Shown piece by piece: positions 21,727 to 32,065 of a DNA stretch of 44,177 nucleotides. Position 1 is the first letter of the stretch. Each line of letters opens with the position of its first letter. The stretch lies in assembly GCA_003008705.1 (NCBI GenBank), contig PDUO01000130.1:3829-48005 (forward strand), given 5' to 3'. A model generated the notes under the pieces. The model made no database searches, was not told the origin of the DNA, and saw only the letters and a list, made by a program, of their open reading frames with translations. The stretch is from Pezicula radicicola (taxonomy: Eukaryota; Ascomycota; Leotiomycetes; Helotiales; Dermateaceae). A program made the position numbers and the translations under genes.

Positions 21727-22272
21727 CAGTTCAAGAAAAAAAATTAATTTGGTCGGGTTCATTTGAGGACCGAGTTGAGAAGATGGACGGGCTCGGAACG
21801 GAGCTCGCTGTTGCTTTCCATTACGGTTGGTGGGGTGGAACGGTAAGTGATATCTCCTATCGACCTATCAGTCTATCTATTTCATTTGCACACGGAGAAA
21901 ATAAAGTGTTTTTCTAACCGATCTAATTAAACTCGCATACGGGGATATTTAAAACTAGTCGGAATCGGGAAGTCTCGATATCGCCATCGAATGCTGGATT
22001 CGGCGAGTTATTCCCAATTCTCAGTATACACCCTGTTTTATGTCTTACTTTATCATAGTCTTTCATGTGAGTTAGACAGATTAGTATCGCTGTGCCTTTC
22101 CGCTACAGTGATTATCTAAAGTAGAGATCACGTATTGGCTTAACCTCATAACATTTTCCTATGTGTACTTAAAGATGTCTCTGCTGCTCTGTCACCTGAA
22201 ACCACACTTGCCTTCACCACCAACACGCCATACGATATCATTGCAATAGAGACTCTCACACAAATTGCAGAC

Positions 22273-22713
22273 ATGGAGTACTCAAGTCCTCTAAACACTC
22301 ACGGCATCAAGTGCTTTAATGTCCCAGGTCTGGGTGAAAAGCTGAGCGACATATTCCACATCTGCAGCGCCGTGGTTATCCCATCGAACGTTCGAATGGT
22401 CGTTACGGCCGGTCAGACGGGCTACACGCCGGATATGAAGTTGCCAGAAGACCTTACCAAGCAATACGTACAAGCTTTCCAGAACGTCGTCGATTCTCTC
22501 GCGGCGGCCGGGGTCAAGGATGGTTTCGGGTCAGTGTACCAGATGACAAGCTACCACGTCGGAGGACTGGATGATGCGGTCGACAAGGCATTGGAGGTTG
22601 TCATCGAAAAATTCTTCGGAAAGACCAGACCGGCGTGGGCGGGTGTCGGCGTCGAGTCTCTGGCTGGCGGGGCAAAGGTCGAGATCGTGGCATATGCGGC
22701 GCTACCGAATTAA
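22273..22713 (+). CDS. RidA (YjgF/YER057c/UK114) family protein
   Basis: This 146-aa single-exon protein has the usual family length. Blocks seen are VVTAGQTGYTPDM (the family's GQ motif), VVDSLAAAGVKDGFGSVYQM and RPAWAGVGVESLAGGAKVEI near the C-terminus. Active RidA imine deaminases carry an Arg in the block usually written RPARS. Here that position is Trp (RPAWAG), so the classical 2-aminoacrylate deaminase activity is doubtful; several Rid subfamilies lack this Arg and have other or unknown roles. Cluster-borne members often act on reactive enamine or imine intermediates, which would suit a pathway with an aminotransferase, but this is inference. It is transcribed away from SDR 1. Confidence 0.9.
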   Translation: MEYSSPLNTHGIKCFNVPGLGEKLSDIFHICSAVVIPSNVRMVVTAGQTGYTPDMKLPEDLTKQYVQAFQNVVDSLAAAGVKDGFGSVYQMTSYHVGGLDDAVDKALEVVIEKFFGKTRPAWAGVGVESLAGGAKVEIVAYAALPN

Positions 22714-24045
22714 TGTGCGCTAGTGTAAGGGGAGACAAGGAGGATATTCCGCTGTATGTTTTAGCATTTACCTAGAGCGCAATCGTAACTCCTGAATCCG
22801 CGTGTGTGCAAAGAGATGAAGTAAATCATGTCACTATGATAACATGTGCAGGGTAGTTAGGTACAGTCAGGTAGCGGAAGTAAAGGCACAGGCTAAGAAT
22901 ACTACTACTCTCTTTAATTACTTATATTTTATTAACAACCTACTTAAATTTAATAGAAATTAGATTAAAAGAAAGTAGAACTAATACTTAGTTATACCTC
23001 CCTTACTCTTAAGTATTATATCTATCTATTTTAGTATACTCTCTATTAATATATTAAGTATTTCCTTCTTAATTTAAGTCTACTCTTACTTTAAAGTAGC
23101 TTCTATTTTCTTAATACTTCTAATTCTATATCTTCTCCTAGTTATTCTATTTTTTAATATCTTTTAAAAATTCTTAATAGGAGAAAGATCTAATAATTAT
23201 ATAGATTAAATAAGTTTTATAACTTTATATAAATTTTTATAAACTATAGAGATCTTAGTAAAGTAATATTTAACTCTATTCTCTTATATAATTACTTTCT
23301 AATTATAGTTTCTTTTTATTTTCTTATAAAAAGATATAAAGTATAATTTTAGAATCTACTCTATATAGAGTATTTAGTTTATTTAAAAGTCTTTTAATAG
23401 AATAATAAGAGACCTTAAATAAGTATTTATAAAATAACTCTAGACTTTAATAATTATTCTTCTATTTTTAAATAATAACTTTAAATTCTTCTCTAAGTAT
23501 TCTTTACTATCTAAGGACTTTTATAATCTATTAATTTTAACTATTATATTTAATCTTAAAAGTAACTTTATTAAACTAGATAATTCTTTTTTAATTTTAA
23601 TATTTTTTATACTTCTTAAAGATAATTTAATCTTATTTATATTTTACTTATTATCTAACTTTACTATACTCTTTTATAGTTTTATAAATAAGTTTTTAAA
23701 ATAATTATTTATTTAATTTTAAGAGTATTATAAGAATTATAAAAGTAATTTATAAGAGATATTTTTTAATCTTTAAAGTAAGTTTCTTTAGTAAACTAGA
23801 ATATAGTTTATTATTAAATTAATCCTTCCTAGTTCTAGTCTTTATATATTATATAATCTTTATAATTATTAATTTTATAAGGTTCTTTAATTAACTTATC
23901 TTACTATAGATTTTCCTAGCCTTATACTAGGTCTATACTTCTCTACGCTTCCCTAGTAAAGTCTCCTAGTATAAGGTAATAGGTTTAGAAGGTATTTTTA
24001 TATAAAGAGTAAAATTAGGTAAAAAATAAGGATATAATATAGAGT
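22714..24045. repeat. Second RIP-mutated AT block (about 22900-24045)
   Basis: After about 190 bp of ordinary sequence downstream of the RidA-family gene, composition turns strongly AT-rich. From about 22940 CpA and TpG disappear. No ORF of note exists. It separates the SDR 1/RidA pair from the main intact cluster. The original transposon is not recognisable. Confidence 0.85.
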
Positions 24046-24571
24046 AGGATGGTGGGGTTTTATAAGCGAAATTACAGAAAATCGTGCCTCCACTTCCGAC
24101 ACCTGACTGTACATCGAGATAAGGGCACCGTCTTGCAGTACCGACTTGCAAAGCTGTCTCTGAACAATTGGTGAATGTGTGCGGTCTGTCTGGACGCGAT
24201 CATATTTTCACATTCATAGATATTGCGCTGCACTGAAGAACGGACTTCCAAATCGGCAGTTCAGGATGGTTGTGGCAGACGTCACGGTTATCGCGTTAAT
24301 CAGCATCTTAGGCGTTTCGATGCTTCGGGCAGAAAACAAAAACGGCAAGTGACGGCGAGCTTCCGAGCAACCGCTATCAGGCCGAGCAGGGGACTTCGTC
24401 ATCGTCGACTCCACCACCCCCCTTCTCTTTCTTAGCTGTTATGGAACAAGACATCGTGGTCACTTTCTTCCGTTGAAGATGCTAATTGTCCTATCATTTC
24501 TGTCAGTTGCCTCTATCGGAGCAGTCCTCTTAGTCTCATTTCGTGGCTGTAGAATTGGGAGCACAATTGTC
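24046..24571. other. Upstream region of Zn2Cys6 factor 1
   Basis: Normal composition resumes at 24046. No gene is seen. It contains CGGTTA at 24285-24290 beside CGCGTTAATC, a possible site for a CGG-binding Zn2Cys6 factor. The short overlapping ORFs at 24214 and 24223 are probably noise. Confidence 0.45.
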
Positions 24572-26323
24572 ATGCCTCCAGCAGGAACTTCCATACCAGG
24601 TGCAAAGGCTCGTGCTGGCGTGAAGCGGACAAAAACATACGTCGGCTGTTGGACCTGTCGATCCCGGGGCGTGAAATGCGATGCCACCCGCCCAGCATGC
24701 AATAGGTGCACTCAGTTCAACAGGTCCTGCGAGGGCTACGATATCAGACTTGCCTGGGACGATGAAACCGACAATGGAGAAGGGCAGGGATCGAGAGGAC
24801 AGGCCGCCAAGCAGAGAAGGCGTCTGATGTTCGTGGATGCCGACATGATGAATCCGGTCTTCGACGAGACATACATTAATTCTGTTATTAAGCGACTAGA
24901 TTCGCCTCAATTCAATGAAGGGTTGGAGCTGGTTGAAGGCCCTTACACTGTATTTGCATTCCATCCTATATTTGAGAATAGTGATTCTGGATCACAACTT
25001 GATATAGCCTCACCTTCTGAACTCGACGAAGCTGCATCTACCCAAGATGGCCATTCCGCATCGTCCCCGAATGATCCTAGAGCAGAAAAAAGCTACGCTA
25101 CATCTCAGGATCTCTTGTCGCACTTACTACCACCTTTCCTCTCTGTTTCGTCTGCTGAAGAACGCCGACTCTTGCGGTTCTGGGTTACTTGTGCTAGTGG
25201 GCTAATGATATCCACCAATCATCCAGACAACCCTTTTCGCGAAGTTGTCATACCACTCGTATTAGAGTCTGCGTCGTCGACTAACAAGCTTCATGGTCAT
25301 TCTGCGTTGCTGCATTCCATTTATGCTTTTGCCGCATTCAATAGATCGCAAATTCAGGAGCCGCCAAGTGAGCAGGACGCGCTCATGGCCGCGGAACATC
25401 ATCAAGATGGACTCCGGTATCTGCGACAAAGCATGATGGAAGACTCGAATGGTCAGCATGAGACCATCCTTGCTTCTATAATACTTATGACCTCAATTGA
25501 CATTGTTGCGGCTCGCTCAAGCCAGTGGCGCATTCATCTTCGTGGAGGGAGAGAGTGGCTTCGTTCTCTGCATGGAAAATGGAATGAAAGTAAGGGAGGA
25601 CGAATCTTAAGGCAGCTCTTCAACTGTGTGGAAATTATTGGGTATTCCCTTGATCAGCACACACGCTTTGCGGCTACCTCTCGTCTCTTTTTCGAAGACG
25701 GCTGGGAAATGGATACCTTCTCACCTACCACACATGTTCCTGCAAGCAACGACTACTGCCTTGATAAATTCTATGGGATCACCAAGCCGGTACTAAGAGC
25801 AATTTTTGATATAAGCAGGCTCTCTATGTCAGACCATCCCGCCATGAGCGGGGAGGTCGACACGCTACGAAATGCCCTGCTCTTGGCTAATCCCACCACG
25901 TTACGTTTCCCATCACCTACAGCAGAACTGGAAAAAATCACAAGACATCACGCATGTTCATGGTACTATGCTTGTATGATACACTTTGAGAGGTCTCTAA
26001 TCCATTCGTCACCTCGTTCGATTCAACATCTGGTAGAACAAAGCCTGTACCATTTTGAAGCAATCGAGCCTCTCGAAGATAGTTCTGCGGTGGATGGCCT
26101 GATGTGGCCATTACTCGTAACTGCTTGTGAAGCCGATGAAGAAGTTCTACGACGCCGATGCATGCAAATATTTGCCAAGAAATCTAATAAAGGCGTCGGG
26201 GCGACACCATGTATTGAGGGCGTTATTCTGGAACTCTGGCATCGTCGAGACATGAATCCCGAAGAAGACACTATGCGACAGCAGGTGATGGAAGACTTGG
26301 AAATTGACATTCTTCTCACATGA
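24572..26323 (+). CDS. Zn2Cys6 transcription factor 1
   Basis: This single-exon gene encodes 583 aa from the ATG at 24572. I prefer this start because the paralogue at 36167-37978 also begins Met-Pro-Pro; an in-frame ATG at 24479 would add 31 hydrophobic residues. The binuclear zinc cluster has canonical spacing, with Cys at residues 26, 29, 36, 43, 46 and 53 (GCWTCRSRGVKCD). The remainder resembles fungal-specific factor domain 2 (PF11951), with LLRFWVTCASGLM, HSALLHSIYAFAAFNRSQ, SSQWRIHLRGGREWLRSL and ITRHHACSWYYA. It ends MEDLEIDILLT, like the paralogue's end. It is a nuclear regulator, probably of the cluster that starts here. The frame is undamaged. It is convergent with the NmrA-like gene, 113 bp between stops. 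Confidence 0.92.
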   Translation: MPPAGTSIPGAKARAGVKRTKTYVGCWTCRSRGVKCDATRPACNRCTQFNRSCEGYDIRLAWDDETDNGEGQGSRGQAAKQRRRLMFVDADMMNPVFDETYINSVIKRLDSPQFNEGLELVEGPYTVFAFHPIFENSDSGSQLDIASPSELDEAASTQDGHSASSPNDPRAEKSYATSQDLLSHLLPPFLSVSSAEERRLLRFWVTCASGLMISTNHPDNPFREVVIPLVLESASSTNKLHGHSALLHSIYAFAAFNRSQIQEPPSEQDALMAAEHHQDGLRYLRQSMMEDSNGQHETILASIILMTSIDIVAARSSQWRIHLRGGREWLRSLHGKWNESKGGRILRQLFNCVEIIGYSLDQHTRFAATSRLFFEDGWEMDTFSPTTHVPASNDYCLDKFYGITKPVLRAIFDISRLSMSDHPAMSGEVDTLRNALLLANPTTLRFPSPTAELEKITRHHACSWYYACMIHFERSLIHSSPRSIQHLVEQSLYHFEAIEPLEDSSAVDGLMWPLLVTACEADEEVLRRRCMQIFAKKSNKGVGATPCIEGVILELWHRRDMNPEEDTMRQQVMEDLEIDILLT

Positions 26324-26436
26324 GCCAGTCACGTAGATTGGTACTACAATAAGGAGACCCATTCCGTCTCCACGATTAACTGCATTTGGAAATAAGTTTT
26401 GACGGTCTGAATCGACTTCTAGCTTTGAACTACCTA

Positions 26437-27354
26437 CTAAACAGCAACATTCGGGGAGTCTTTTAAATGCTCAGCATCATCGAGAAACTCCTCGATCGTT
26501 CTGAACTTCACGCCTTGAAAGTATTTGAGCGCCTGCCCTTTCAACTTCTCCTGCGGCAAAGAACCGGCCCCAGAAGTTGACCATATGTCATACTGAGCAG
26601 CAATGACCTTGCCTTCTGATTCAGCATCCAAGACCTGCTTTTCTAGTTCTGCCACAGATCGATGGCTGGTGTTAAGCGGATTCCCACGCTTCTTGAAAAT
26701 TTCCCCGACAGTGTTCCAGGTCGTGGTTTGCCCACATACGTAAATAATTTCCTCCCAGTCGCCTTTCTTGAATAGTCTTGAGACACCCTTGGCAGCGTCT
26801 CGTATAGACGTGAAAGCAATCAGTTCCTCGCCTGTACCAGGTATCACCATTACCCCGTCGGTCAAGCGGACGGGATGGAACTCGCCGATATCTTTGATAT
26901 AGCGGAGGTTGGCAGGAATAAGATAATCAGTCAACCAGCCAAGGTTGAACAACGTCCACATAACTTCGTTCTGCTGCCGCAGTGCTTGGCGGACGGGCTC
27001 GTGGTTGGCGTAGTAGAACGTGGGCTGGTCTGGGTATTCGTCCGTGTTTCCCGCGTATTCAGAAGGGATAAATCGTTTGCATTTGCTTGACTTTTTGCAA
27101 GCCTCAAGCATGGCAAGATGGACCGTGGCACTGGTCATAGAATAATCTGCAATGACGGATACAAGTCCTTCGCAGTCGTCGATCTCTCTGACCAGAGATG
27201 GCACCGAATAGTCTGTCATGCGAAATGTAATATCTTCGCGCTGGAACCACGGCTTCTGGCTGCGTGACAGCACCACGACCTCATGTCCATCTTCCAGGAA
27301 CTCCTCCACAAAATAGCGCGCAAGATCCCCAGCGCCGGCGATTGCAACTTTCAT
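26437..27354 (-). CDS. NmrA-like / isoflavone-reductase-like oxidoreductase
   Basis: This 305-aa single-exon protein starts at the ATG at 27354. The N-terminal Rossmann turn is AIAGAGDLARYF (GxGxxA at residues 7-12), a variant of the NmrA GGTGxxG. Other blocks are RFIPSEYAGN at 94-103 and LFNLGWLTDYLIPANLRYI further on, typical of the NmrA/isoflavone reductase group (PF05368/PF13460). Members bind NADP(H) and act as reductases or redox sensors. In the swainsonine cluster two such proteins (SwnN and SwnR) reduce cyclic imines, and a comparable role on a cyclic imine or ketone is a reasonable guess. It is divergent from PhyH 1 across 730 bp with two notable palindromes. Confidence 0.9.
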   Translation of the reverse strand: MKVAIAGAGDLARYFVEEFLEDGHEVVVLSRSQKPWFQREDITFRMTDYSVPSLVREIDDCEGLVSVIADYSMTSATVHLAMLEACKKSSKCKRFIPSEYAGNTDEYPDQPTFYYANHEPVRQALRQQNEVMWTLFNLGWLTDYLIPANLRYIKDIGEFHPVRLTDGVMVIPGTGEELIAFTSIRDAAKGVSRLFKKGDWEEIIYVCGQTTTWNTVGEIFKKRGNPLNTSHRSVAELEKQVLDAESEGKVIAAQYDIWSTSGAGSLPQEKLKGQALKYFQGVKFRTIEEFLDDAEHLKDSPNVAV

Positions 27355-27625
27355 GATTTGGATTTGAAAGAACGGAAGGAGGTGCGAAGAGTGTAGATAA
27401 TAATAAAAGAAAATTTAAGGCCTCTTGGAAATATATAACGCGTGAGCAACAACCTGCAGACAATATGCTTAGCAAGAAAATGAAATTAAAATGATTACCA
27501 ACTAATATATAAAGGCAATTGCCCTTTTTATGTGCCATCTTTGTTCACCGCTTGTCTTTTCCAGCGCTTCTTCGTGCAGGTTGAGCTCAATTTTCACCGG
27601 CTTTCAGCGTTAGTCAAGCAGATCT

Positions 27626-27655
27626 CGTTATCACCTCCCAAAGGCGGTAATAACG
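27626..27655. promoter_or_regulatory. 30-bp imperfect palindrome between NmrA-like and PhyH 1 genes
   Basis: The left arm CGTTATCACCTCC is mirrored by the right arm GGCGGTAATAACG around a short AT-containing centre. Twelve of 15 position pairs are complementary. It sits in the shared promoter of two divergent cluster genes and contains CGG triplets, which Zn2Cys6 factors recognise. A role as binding site for factor 1 or 2 is inference. Confidence 0.4.
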
Positions 27656-27814
27656 CTGGTTCCTTAATCAATAAAAGCTGAAAAGACCAAGGTAGACCAC
27701 GACGGGGTGGCCATTTTACCCTCAAGTGAGTAAAGGTATAAACGGTCCTGATTTATGTACAGCTCGATATCGGGTGTCCCCTTTGGGCAGGCGACCACGA
27801 GCACTAATCGCCAC

Positions 27815-27830
27815 CGGAGAATATTATCCG
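27815..27830. promoter_or_regulatory. 16-bp CGG-N10-CCG palindrome
   Basis: The sequence CGGAGAATATTATCCG is an inverted repeat with seven of eight base pairs matching and CGG/CCG ends ten bases apart. That is the classic arrangement for a Zn2Cys6 dimer. It lies about 255 bp upstream of the PhyH 1 start. The rest of 27355-28084 holds no gene. Confidence 0.45.
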
Positions 27831-28084
27831 CAATCAGTTGACTGCTCGCCCGTTTGGGAAATGGACAACGAGGTATGACGCTAAGAGAAGCAGCCGATTA
27901 CAGCTGTCAATCAGACATCCTGGAACGACAAAATCTGTGTGTTTAAAGCGGTAGATAAACCAATCTCAATATTGCCTTATGAAAGTGGTTATATTGCATT
28001 ACATTCTCCTTACATTGAAAAAAAAACCTCTGAGAAGCTCTATCTCTATCTGTATCCCATAGATCGTTCACTACAATATCCAAG

Positions 28085-29172
28085 ATGCACGCTACAATTG
28101 ATAACGCACCCCCAGCCAGCAAGGTCAAGATCGGCAGCTTTGATGCGAGCACTACCACAGCTGATGAGGTCGTTAAGTCCCTCATCGAAAATGGCGGCTG
28201 TTTCATCCGCAACTTAATAGATCGTGAGACAGCCATCGAGATGCTCAAGCAGGTACAACCCTACCTTGATGCAGATGTACCATGGGAGGGGGAATTCTTC
28301 CCCAAGGAGACACGGCGTTAGTTCTTGAGTCCAGAGATATTGATATGAAGTACTAACCAAAAGAAAGGAGTTAACGGGCTGCCAGCAAAATCACCTCTGT
28401 ACACCCAGAAAGTACTGGCACACCCACTTTATGTCGAAGTCAGCAACCGACTCCTTACTACAAAGTCAACGACCTGGATTGGTGACAAGGAGGAACAGTA
28501 TGAATCTCTGCCACAATTGAACTCAACATCTGTCTTCGCAATTGGTCCAGGAGCTCGAGCTCAAGGTCTTCATCGAGATGACATCTTGCATCACACTAAA
28601 CTTCCAAAGATCACCGCCGAACAATATACACCTGGTCGCGATACTGCTCTAGGAATTTTCACTGCTGCTTCTAAAATAACAACTGCGAACGGCGCGACCA
28701 GATTCATCCCTGGCTCACATCTGGACGATTCGACATATGGACCTGGTGATGAGAGCAAAGTTGTTTTTGCGGAAATGGACCCAGGAGACGCTTTCCTCAT
28801 GCTTGCCAGCTGCTTCCACGGTGGTAAGTCAAGTCCTCCATTTTCGTATAATAACATGCTAACTATAAATTCAAGGTTCTGCTAACACGACAACTGATCA
28901 AACACGTACGCTTTTCGCCTCATTCATGTGCCGTGGCTATCTCCGTCAGGTTTGTGGTCCAATTCCATTATGAAAGCTAGAATTAATCGCTAATGTATCT
29001 TTAGGAGGAGAATCAGTTCCTGGCAAATCCAATCGAGGAGGTAAAAAAGATGCCAGAGAATATTCAAAGAATGATTGGGTACTCTCTATCAACGCCTTTT
29101 TGTGGTTGGGTGGATTTGAAGGATCCAATCAGTTTCGTTAGGAATGTTGAGGTTAAGTATAGCGACGCATGA
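28085..29172 (+). CDS. PhyH-family Fe(II)/2-oxoglutarate dioxygenase 1
   Basis: Four exons (28085-28316, 28368-28823, 28876-28949, 29005-29172) give exactly 310 codons, a 309-aa protein. Introns are 51, 52 and 55 bp; the first uses GTTAGT and a perfect TACTAAC branch site. Iron ligands are His146 and Asp148 (GLHRDD) and His228 (SCFHGG). Arg240, twelve residues on, should bind 2-oxoglutarate; NGATRFIPGSH lies between. This is the phytanoyl-CoA dioxygenase family (PF05721), whose fungal members hydroxylate, desaturate, epimerise or form rings or endoperoxides in metabolite pathways (for example FtmOx1, AsqJ, SwnH1/SwnH2). The substrate is unknown. All key residues are present. A paralogue lies at 41321-42461. 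Confidence 0.93.
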
Positions 29173-29479
29173 AATTGATTTCAGACGGTGGCCGTGTTCG
29201 AGAATGTCTATAAGTGCGATTTAGTTTGTATGTATTTAGCAGCTGAATAGAATTTGTCCAACCTACTTTCCCTCGCGACCGGTGTAGTTGTCTAGTATAC
29301 TTTGTGGTAATTTGATATTCACCAACCTTTTCCTATCTAGCTAGAGAGCCCTTGAATATTTATATTTACGCTTTACCAACCATTTTGGTTCTAGTGGGAG
29401 TATAAATATTGACACATATATATCGTCAGTCATTCCTGACCAACTCAGCGTGAGCAAAACAAGCCTATAACAAGATAAT
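29173..29479. other. Convergent intergenic region
   Basis: AT-leaning 3' flanks of PhyH 1 and SDR 2, which converge here. No gene or repeat seen. Confidence 0.6.
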
Positions 29480-30537
29480 CTACTGCGCACAATATCCACC
29501 ATCAACATTCAGTATAGAACCAGTGGTCCAACTAGCAGCATCACTTGAAAGAAATAGCACTGCCTTCCCAATGTCATCTGGAGTACCCAAATGCGGCCAC
29601 GGACTCGCATTATGTAACTGCTTGTTGAGATCCTCGTCTTCCAGCGCGGAACGAACCATTGAAGTTCTCAGGAATCCTGGACATACAGCATTGACATGGA
29701 TCTTATTCGGGGCATAGTCGAGTGCCACTTGTCGTGTCAGTGTGACAATTGCCCCCTTGCTGGCGCAGTATGAAGCTATAGAAGTTTTTGTTAGCTGATG
29801 AACCTTCTTGAATAGGGGGAAAATCAGAAGCTAGCTCACGTTCCATTGAAAGGCCAACCAGTCCTCCAATTGAAGCAATATTGACCACCCAGCCACGATC
29901 CCCAGATGGACGGGGCTCCTGCTTCATCATTTGCGCAATGGCATATTTCATTCCGAGAAATGGTCCGCGCGTGTTCACGGCCTGACAAAGTTAGATGGTC
30001 ATGAATAGGGGAGGGGGGGTAAGGGGTGTTGGTACCATGGTCTTCTCAAATGACTCTAGCGGCTCATCAGCGATCTTGTTCTGTCCACAAAATATTCCTG
30101 CGTTATTTACAATACTATCGAAGACGGCAGTTAGCTCTCAAGAGAAGAATTTTATGTCAAGGTTGGTGTAGACTTCTCATACATATCTAAACGAGAGTAG
30201 TTGATAACAGCAGTTTCAACAAGTGCTTCTACGTCCTCTGGTGAACTCGCATCCGTCTTCTTGAAGATAGCTTTTCCCGTTTTCGCAATTAACTCATGTG
30301 TTGGCGTCGTGTCTGTCTCGTAGCCACCAGGTCGAAGGTTTGGTGATAGATCACTGCACACGAGATATGCACCAGCAGATGCAAGGGCAAGGGCTATGGC
30401 TCTCCCAACACCGGAGGATGAGCCGGTGACAATGGCTACTCGGCCTGTGAGGCTGAGAAGAATATCAAGTTAGATTGGTATGTTTGAAGGTAGACCTGAC
30501 AGTGGAATAAGCTAATTTACCTAAGTATTTGCGACAT
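29480..30537 (-). CDS. Short-chain dehydrogenase/reductase (SDR 2)
   Basis: Five exons on the minus strand (30537-30521, 30452-30183, 30114-30036, 29981-29840, 29775-29480) splice into exactly 268 codons, 267 aa. The first exon is only 17 bp (MSQIL plus two bases). Motifs across the junctions are VAIVTGSSSGVGRA (cofactor site, TGxxxGxG), DIIVNNAG assembled over intron 2, WVVNIASIGG, and the YxxxK pair in SYCASKGAI assembled over intron 4; it ends GSILNVDGGYCAQ. It is a classical NAD(P)(H) SDR, complete and without lesions, probably acting on a ketone or alcohol of the cluster pathway. Only the spliced form makes sense; unspliced frames look like unrelated fragments. Confidence 0.92.
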
Positions 30538-31088
30538 GCTTCATAAGTAACGGGAAGAGGCTGGAGCGGCAGCAAAGTTTTTGAATTCTTTTGCTGATTG
30601 ATGCTCGATATGAGAAGTTTGTCCAACGATTTGTGCTGAAGAGTTAAATTTTGCTGTAATCGTTTGTTTTGAGAGTGTTCTCGACTAAATCACACAATCG
30701 CTTTTTATAGATTGGTTCATAAGGGCGGTTACCAAGGTAATGCAAGCTGCCGAGGAGCAGTACATGTGATTCGAGGTCCAATGGAGGTATGTTCCGCATT
30801 TGGCGTGATTTAGGTGACACTATCTTCCGCTCGTCGCGGGCAGAGTTATAAATTTCCTAAGTCGTAAAGTCTGTATCGGTTCCTATCGCCCATAATCTGT
30901 AATTCGTCATGCTCGCTGTCGGCTTCCTAGCACGGGCGGTGGCGTGGCGAATTCAGCCGAACAAATGGCCCTGTGCGGCTTGCAGGTCAGATCTGATTAC
31001 GGGGTATGCATAATCTCATATTTTAACACAACTGTATTTGACTACTATATTTTGACTAGAACTCTTTTACATCATATTGCTACCCAAA
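30538..31088. other. Intergenic region upstream of SDR 2
   Basis: It contains the SDR 2 promoter. Near 30721-30741 a GGCGGTTACCAAGGTAATG stretch carries CGGTTA (30726-30731) and the inverted TTACC-AA-GGTAA. From about 30850 it is the 3' flank of the hydrolase. The 62-codon ORF at 30944 is not supported. Confidence 0.5.
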
Positions 31089-32065
31089 TTACAGATGAAC
31101 TCGTAGAAACTTTATCTGCGCCGCGATGTTGAGCTCAAAAGCTGGCCCACTGTAGGGTTCAAAATGTCCCGTCTTGGGCAAGAATAGCAGTTCCTTTGGT
31201 TCTCGAGCCTTTTCGAATGCCTCCAATTGCGTTGGTACATGAACTGCCGTATCATCCTCTGCAATGGCCATAAAAAGTGGTGTCGGTGAAATCCTATGAA
31301 TATATGCGATCGGTTCATTCTTCATCAACTTGAACAGACTCTGAAGCGTAATCTTGTTCTCCCACCGAGCTGTGAGACCCGTGTTACTCTCCACAAAGAA
31401 CTTGTATGCGTCTGCAGCCGGCAGGACAGAAGTTGCAATTCCCGCCAGAGCTTCATCGATGCTTCCAGCTACCACAGTTGTTACCTCGCCAGCTTCCCCG
31501 GTACCGATTCGGGCACGGTCAGCGAGTATGAGGGGCATGAGGTCGAGCAATGCCGGGATAGAGCTGCCAGCGACAAAGGGAACCTGCGCGACAACTGCTT
31601 TGATTCGACGATCGACAGCGCCTACTTGAATAACATTTCCGCCAGAATAGCTAGACCCCCATATCGCGATTCGATCCGGATCGACTCCAGGAAGTGTTAA
31701 TGCGTATGTGATAGCGTCATGATAGTCCTCAATCTGCTTGAAGCCATCAACCTCGAACCTGGGAAGACCTTCACTGGTACCGAAGTTGCGGTTATCGTAG
31801 ACAAGAGCTGCAAACCCTGCAGTTTGGAATCTTTCTGCGAAAGAATCAAGGAACTGTTCTTTCAATCCGGTTAACTAAAGTACGTTTTGTTAGTCAGTAT
31901 GGTATGCGGAACATAAAGCAAGAAGGAAGATATTCAGAGAGGATTACCGACCCCATGGGTCAGAATCACCGTAGGTGCTTTTTCTCCAGCAGGGTAAAAC
32001 CAACCCCTTAGCTCCAATTGATCGCAAGTCTTAAAAGATATATCTCGGCGGTTTGGTAAAGCCAT
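31089..32065 (-). CDS. Alpha/beta hydrolase
   Basis: Two exons on the minus strand (32065-31952 and 31874-31089) give exactly 300 codons, 299 aa. The intron is 77 bp with an unusual GTCGGT donor, and joins VILTHG to LTGLKEQFLDSFAERF. The ATG at 32065 begins MALPNRRDISF; an apparent later start at 31865 is a TTG. Hydrolase features are the oxyanion HG, the nucleophile elbow in IWGSSYSGGNV (Ser-Tyr-Ser-Gly-Gly), the acid in AIAEDDTAV and the His in TGHFEPYSG. It resembles the fungal hydrolase group related to dienelactone hydrolase and cluster thioesterase-like proteins. It could cleave an ester, lactone or amide in the pathway. It is divergent from the aminotransferase gene. Confidence 0.9.

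Noticed and set aside
24473..24571. Longer N-terminus for Zn2Cys6 factor 1
   Set aside because: The longest frame begins with TTG. The ATG at 24479 would add a hydrophobic leader unlikely on a nuclear factor, and the paralogue starts Met-Pro-Pro at the equivalent place as the ATG at 24572.
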